DNA from: Vulcanococcus sp. SFB_649D_100_25
GTDB taxonomy: Bacteria; Cyanobacteriota; Cyanobacteriia; PCC-6307; Cyanobiaceae
Assembly (NCBI GenBank): GCA_030833825.1
Contig: JAURGL010000060.1
Span: 1-9,490 of the forward strand
Length of the DNA: 9,490 bases
Direction: 5' to 3'
Under the pieces are notes generated by a model that had not been told where the DNA came from, searched no databases, and worked only from the letters and a program-made list of their open reading frames with translations. The position numbers and the translations under genes are program-made. The number at the start of each line of letters is the position of its first letter. Positions within the stretch are counted from its first letter, which is position 1. Positions 6,329-9,490 of the stretch are shown one piece after another.

Positions 6329-7678
6329 TCACTTGCCGATGCAGAAGCGGGAGAACACCCGATCCAGGACCGCCTCGCTGACCTCCTCCCCGGTGATCTC
6401 ACCCAGGGCGCGCACGGCGGCGCGGAGATCAATGGTCCAGAAGTCCCATGGCAGCTGTTGCTGCGCCGCTTCAAGGCTGGCGCCGAGGCTGGCGGCGGCT
6501 GCCGCGGCCAAATCTTGCTGGCGGCGGTTCAGGGCCACCTGCAACCCTTGCTCGCCACCGTGGCCGCAGCTCCGCAGCAGGGCCTCCACCAAGTGATCGT
6601 GGCCTGCCCCAGTCAGGGCACTAATGCATAACTGCGCCGGGGCAAGGTCAGCAGCTGCAACCTGATCCGCCTTGTTGGCCACCACAAGGTGGGGGACCTC
6701 CGCCGGAATCGAATCGAGCAGCACCTGGTCGGCATCCGTCCAACCCTGGGTCAGATCGAACAGAAGCAGGACGACATCAGCGGATTGCACAGCGGCGCGG
6801 CTGCGCTCAATCCCGAGTTGCTCCACCCGGTCCTCGGTGTCGCGAATCCCCGCGGTGTCGAGCAGGGTGAGGGGAACACCCTGGAGCACCAGCTCGCTCT
6901 CCACCAGATCGCGGGTAGTGCCGGGAAGATCAGTCACGATCGCCCGATCACTCCGGCTGAGGAGGTTCAGCAGGCTGCTCTTGCCCACATTCGGGCGCCC
7001 GAGGATCGCCACCTTGAGTCCATCGCGCAGCAGCTGCCCGCGCTGGCCATCCGCCACCAGTTGCCTGAGCTCGACCTGCACCCGCTGCAGCTCCTCCGCC
7101 ACAGCAAGGCCATCGAGGGGTGGGAGATCCTCCTCAAAATCCACCCGCGCCTCCAGCTCCGCGAGTTGATCCAGCAGGCGCTCCCGCAGCCCACCGATGC
7201 GGTGCTGGAGGCCCCCGTCCAGGCCGGCCATCGCCAACTGCGCGGCCCGGCGGCTTCGGGCCGTGACCAGTTCGCTGATGGCCTCAGCGCGGGTGAGATC
7301 AAGGCGTCCGTTCAGGAACGCCCTCTGGCTGAACTCCCCAGGCAGGGCACGCCGCGCCCCCGCTGCAAGGACCAGCTCCAGCACCCGCTGCACACAGATC
7401 AATCCCCCATGGCAATGGAGCTCCACCACCGTTTCGCGGGTGAAACTGCGGGGGGCACGCATCAACAGGAGTAAGGCCTCATCCACCCGCTCCCCGCTCG
7501 CGGGGTCGCGCACATGGCCGTAGAGCACCCGGTGGCTTTCCCACGGTTGGTCGCCAGGGGCGTCGAAGAGGCTCTGCCCAATCCGTTCTGCATCAGGCCC
7601 GGAGATCCGGACGATCGAAACGCTGCCTTCGCCGGCGGCAACGGCCGTAGCTACCGCAGCGATGGTGCCTGAGGACAT
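6329..7678 (-). CDS. mnmE: tRNA modification GTPase MnmE (TrmE)
   Basis: A 449-residue GTPase which, with MnmG, installs the (carboxymethyl)aminomethyl group on wobble U34 of certain tRNAs. The N-terminal formyl-THF-binding domain starts MSSGTIAAVATA and includes VVELHCHGG (84-92) and ALPGEFSQRAFLNGRLDLTRAEA (111-133). A helical domain surrounds the G domain: GRPNVGKS (227-234, P-loop), TT at 254-255, DTAG at 274-277 and NKAD at 335-338. The C-terminus FCIGK with C446 is the family hallmark. The protein is full length and looks functional. The ATG at 7678 gives the expected N-terminus; no clear Shine-Dalgarno sequence is visible. The last 16 codons are duplicated 619 bp downstream. If the flanking unit integrated here, part of this end may have been donated by the element, with the protein sequence unchanged. 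Confidence 0.97.
   Translation of the reverse strand: MSSGTIAAVATAVAAGEGSVSIVRISGPDAERIGQSLFDAPGDQPWESHRVLYGHVRDPASGERVDEALLLLMRAPRSFTRETVVELHCHGGLICVQRVLELVLAAGARRALPGEFSQRAFLNGRLDLTRAEAISELVTARSRRAAQLAMAGLDGGLQHRIGGLRERLLDQLAELEARVDFEEDLPPLDGLAVAEELQRVQVELRQLVADGQRGQLLRDGLKVAILGRPNVGKSSLLNLLSRSDRAIVTDLPGTTRDLVESELVLQGVPLTLLDTAGIRDTEDRVEQLGIERSRAAVQSADVVLLLFDLTQGWTDADQVLLDSIPAEVPHLVVANKADQVAAADLAPAQLCISALTGAGHDHLVEALLRSCGHGGEQGLQVALNRRQQDLAAAAAASLGASLEAAQQQLPWDFWTIDLRAAVRALGEITGEEVSEAVLDRVFSRFCIGK
6331..6379 (-). repeat. Direct repeat copy 2: native mnmE 3' end
   Basis: This is the functional copy of the 49-bp repeat. It covers codons 434-449 of mnmE plus the last base of its TGA stop. Homology to copy 1 stops sharply at the Ser434 codon on one side. 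On the other it stops within the stop codon (TGA here, TAA in copy 1), so the repeat is essentially a tail of coding sequence and not a general sequence family. Confidence 0.9.
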
Positions 7679-7707
7679 CCCCCCAGTGTCTCAGCCGCTC
7701 TGTGGCC

Positions 7708-7893
7708 TCAACCGGGAGAAAAGCCTGGGCAGACCATCAAGTCGATGTGACCGCCCGTGGGCTGTCGCCACTCGCGGAACTCCTCCGCCAGGGCGCGATG
7801 GGCCTGGGGGGACTGAATCTCCAGATCGATCAGGCGTTGGTGCACGAGATCGAGAGCATCGTCGATGAGTTGAGCAGCCTGTTCGGAGGTCAT
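7708..7893 (-). CDS. Small conserved-looking hypothetical protein (61 aa)
   Basis: A 61-residue reading frame starting MTSEQAAQLIDDALDLVHQR, mostly an acidic amphipathic helix (about 3-44), then a Gly/Pro-containing tail ending LMVCPGFSPG. I do not recognise a family. It is supported by codon use like its neighbours (CTC, CTG, ATC, CAG, GCC), by its strand, and by its place 29 bp upstream of mnmE in the same direction. No membrane segment or signal is seen. An overlapping plus-strand frame at 7702-7923 is less convincing, with irregular composition and the wrong strand for the neighbourhood. It might be an accessory to mnmE or simply a neighbour. Confidence 0.55.
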   Translation of the reverse strand: MTSEQAAQLIDDALDLVHQRLIDLEIQSPQAHRALAEEFREWRQPTGGHIDLMVCPGFSPG

Positions 7894-7953
7894 GGCAACG
7901 GCGGCAGCATCAACCCGTCGTAGGCCCTGGCTCCTGTTGCAGCTGTAGTGCAG

Positions 7954-7977
7954 GCCACCGGAACCGGTTCATGTGGC
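7954..7977. promoter_or_regulatory. Interrupted palindrome between the CLC gene and the small protein
   Basis: A 24-bp dyad with 10 of 12 symmetric pairs, centred on the perfect palindrome GAACCGGTTC (7961-7970) and flanked by GCCAC on the left and GTGGC on the right, with two mismatched pairs between. It lies in the 137-bp gap upstream of the 61-residue gene and mnmE and downstream of the CLC gene. The symmetry suits an operator for a dimeric regulator; as RNA it could also fold, but there is no T-run for an intrinsic terminator. No regulator can be named. Confidence 0.35.
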
Positions 7978-8030
7978 GAGATCAAAACGGCATCCGCTTG
8001 CCCTGAGGCCACAGCGAGCGAGACCCAGCT

Positions 8031-9284
8031 TCACCGTGCGTCTCGCGCCATGGACGCCTCCACCTGGGCCTCATTCCAGGTGGTTGGGCGCCAGCGCTCC
8101 GCCAAGAAGGTGCTGATGGCACTGGCCAATAGAAGCGACAGCAGCAGCTGCGAATCCCCCTGCAGGGTGAAGACAAACAGGGCACAGAAGATCGGGGTCC
8201 GGTTGGCTCCAGCGAACAGAGCCGCAGCACCGATGGCCGCCAGCTGCGCACGCGCTTCTGTTGACAGGAAATCCAGGGGGCTGGCCAACAGAGATCCCAG
8301 GGTCATGGCGTCATGCATCAGGCCACCTGGTGCCCCTGCGGCAATACTGAGCAGTGAGGCCAGAAAGCGCCACAGCAGCGTGGCCAGGCTGCCTCCCGAT
8401 TCCCCCTGCAGGGCCTCCGCCAGGGAGAGGGAGCCGTCGTTAAGGCTGAGTCCACCACTGAGCACGGCCAGCGAGGCAAGCAGTGCGGCGACGCTCAGGG
8501 CCGTGATCAAGCGTCGCTGCCGCAGGCGTTGGCCAAGCCAGGCGACCAAAGGAATCAACAGACGCACAAACAGCGATCCGATCAGAGCCCCCATCACGGT
8601 GATCAGCAGCGCCCAACCCCAGAGCTCAGGGGCGAGGCCTCCCAACTCCAGGCCTGCCAGGCGGGCTGGTTGTCCGAGGCTTGTGGCCACGGTCGCACCG
8701 CTGCCCGCCAGGAGCAGGGTTGGCATCACCAGCGGCAGTCCCTTCTCACGGCTGAGCTCCTCCACGCCGTAGGCCACACCCAGCAGCGGTGAGCGAAAGG
8801 CCGCCCCAAGACCCGCTGCACCGCCGATGGCTGCCACCAGCGGCAACGGCAACGCAGACCAGGCCCTCAGCTGGGGCCAACGCCGCCGAAAGGCCAACAA
8901 CAACGAAGCCCCCAGGGCCGCCGAAGGGGATTCCACGCCAACAGTGAATCCAGCCAAATGGGTGAGCACCAGCAACGGGAGCCGCCGGAGCTGGGTACCC
9001 AGATCCAGGTGGGCGAGGGGGGCCTGGGCCTCAGGGTTCTGCTGCAACAGCAGGGCCGGCGTCAGACCCCCGCCGCGACCAGGCCCCAAGGGGCCCCAGG
9101 CGAGGAGGAGCAGCACAAGGCCGCCTCCGAACACCAGGGATGCGCCCAGCCAAACGGGCGCTGCAGCTTGAAGCCACAGGCGCTGCTGGAGCTGGAAGCC
9201 CAGCTCGGAGAGGAGCTGATAAGGCCACTCCACCAGACCCAGCAGTAGCCCAAGCCCGAGCCAGACCAGGAGGGTCAACAGCAT
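8031..9284 (-). CDS. CLC-family chloride channel / H+-Cl- antiporter, divergent
   Basis: A 417-residue, highly hydrophobic inner-membrane protein of the CLC family, moving chloride, probably in exchange for protons. Recognisable elements are GGGLTPALL (71-79, position of the usual GSGIP), GVESPSAALGA (116-126, usual GREGP; E118 corresponds to the external gating glutamate), GGAAGLGAAFRSPLLGVAYG then VEEL (154-177; E176 matches the internal proton glutamate of exchangers), AAGAPGGLMHDAMTLG (315-330, usual GxFxP) and a last helix near GANRTPIFCALFVFTL. Keeping both glutamates favours exchange over channel activity. It is shorter than E. coli ClcA, mainly at the N-terminus, and the Ser and Tyr that coordinate the central ion seem replaced. 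The ATG at 9284 is preceded by an in-frame stop, so no longer form exists. The 137-bp gap to the next gene makes co-transcription with mnmE uncertain. Confidence 0.85.
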   Translation of the reverse strand: MLLTLLVWLGLGLLLGLVEWPYQLLSELGFQLQQRLWLQAAAPVWLGASLVFGGGLVLLLLAWGPLGPGRGGGLTPALLLQQNPEAQAPLAHLDLGTQLRRLPLLVLTHLAGFTVGVESPSAALGASLLLAFRRRWPQLRAWSALPLPLVAAIGGAAGLGAAFRSPLLGVAYGVEELSREKGLPLVMPTLLLAGSGATVATSLGQPARLAGLELGGLAPELWGWALLITVMGALIGSLFVRLLIPLVAWLGQRLRQRRLITALSVAALLASLAVLSGGLSLNDGSLSLAEALQGESGGSLATLLWRFLASLLSIAAGAPGGLMHDAMTLGSLLASPLDFLSTEARAQLAAIGAAALFAGANRTPIFCALFVFTLQGDSQLLLSLLLASAISTFLAERWRPTTWNEAQVEASMARDAR

Positions 9285-9288
9285 CGGC

Positions 9289-9490
9289 TTAGGAACAGGT
9301 CTTCAGACCATGTCCTGCCTGTTTCCAGGCCTTGAAGCAAGGGTTTTGAGATGACAGCGTCAGAGGAACGGAAAGGTCATTGCGTTGGCCATGGATCAGT
9401 TGCTGCTGATTGATCCAAGTGCCGGACGCGGGCACAACGGTGCTGCAGCGAGCTGCCTCAGCTCCGGCAGTCGCCGTGATCGTGGGGGTT
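9289..9490 (-). CDS. Possible C-terminal end of an upstream gene (partial, doubtful)
   Basis: A minus-strand frame is open from the window edge for 66 codons, ending in TAA at 9291-9289, only 4 bp before the CLC start codon. It includes SGTWINQQQLIHGQRNDLSV, which reads like protein, and such tight spacing would fit an operon. Against it, 9291-9390 is only about 53% GC, lower than most of the window, and no family is recognised. The region may instead be an upstream control region. The plus-strand frame starting at ATG 9391 is an alternative but has low-complexity Ser/Arg/Gly composition. Confidence 0.3.
   Translation of the reverse strand, partial: TPTITATAGAEAARCSTVVPASGTWINQQQLIHGQRNDLSVPLTLSSQNPCFKAWKQAGHGLKTCS
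9317..9330. other. Small hairpin upstream of the CLC gene
   Basis: A perfect 5-bp inverted repeat with a 4-base loop (GCCTG-TTTC-CAGGC), 33 bp upstream of the CLC start codon, in the less GC-rich stretch at the right of the window. It could be part of a leader or simply chance; no T-run follows it on either strand. Confidence 0.25.

Larger units (their letters stand above)
5712..6330. mobile_element. Candidate small integrated unit at the mnmE 3' end
   Basis: This 619-bp segment is one repeat copy plus the 570 bp between the two copies. It contains only the TerB-like gene. What is seen is a gene bracketed by duplicated mnmE ends in direct orientation. What is known is that the last codons of mnmE/trmE, encoding FCIGK and the stop, are the attachment site of SGI1-type genomic islands. 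What is inferred is that the unit entered by site-specific recombination there, leaving an intact mnmE on one side and the old tail on the other. No integrase, excisionase or transposase gene is present, so it would be a relic or a unit moved in trans. Duplication by illegitimate recombination is the main alternative. Confidence 0.4.

Noticed and set aside
9391..9490. A plus-strand frame starting MDQLLLIDPSAG and running off the window
   Set aside because: Only 33 codons, turning quickly into Ser/Arg/Gly-rich low-complexity sequence; too little support to call a gene.
1..9490. CRISPR array, tRNA or rRNA gene, transposase or integrase
   Set aside because: I saw no regularly spaced repeats, no cloverleaf-like sequence, and no reading frame with transposase or recombinase motifs in either strand.

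Overview
The window most resembles the chromosome of a GC-rich picocyanobacterium (Cyanobium or a high-GC Synechococcus). This is inferred from base composition and gene order. From memory, trpG, an MBL-fold gene, a hisC-type aminotransferase, argS, nadC and mnmE are neighbours in marine picocyanobacteria. The HIP1 octamer, abundant in many other cyanobacteria, occurs only once.

Layout: the left edge holds the end of trpG (+), followed by a small exported MBL-fold protein (+) whose metal-binding histidines are mostly gone. Everything from about 850 to 9284 is on the minus strand. In transcription order it is a CLC-type chloride transporter, a 61-residue small protein, mnmE (tRNA U34 modification GTPase), a TerB-like protein, a TerB-like/Coq4-like fusion, nadC (NAD synthesis), argS (arginyl-tRNA synthetase) and a hisC-type aminotransferase. 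Gaps are short: 29, 48, 118, 49 and 24 bp from the small protein down to argS, then a 4-bp overlap into the aminotransferase. The core genes serve translation (mnmE, argS) and central metabolism (nadC, hisC-type). They look like a housekeeping run interrupted by accessory TerB/Coq4 genes between nadC and mnmE.

The most interesting structure is a 49-bp direct repeat (48/49 identical). One copy is the true 3' end of mnmE (codons for SEAVLDRVFSRFCIGK plus one base of the stop). The other lies 619 bp away, just beyond the TerB-like gene, as an orphan mnmE tail with its own stop codon. The TerB-like gene is thus bracketed by duplicated mnmE ends, as expected for a small element integrated at the mnmE 3' end. 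That site is known to be used by the SGI1 family of genomic islands. No integrase is in the window, so the element would be a remnant, a non-autonomous unit, or the product of another duplication process.

The second notable item is a protein joining TerB-like repeats to a Coq4-like domain with an intact HDxxH-x11-E motif, although cyanobacteria are not known to make ubiquinone. No stretch longer than 300 bp lacks a gene. The last 206 bp hold only a doubtful partial reading frame and a small hairpin.
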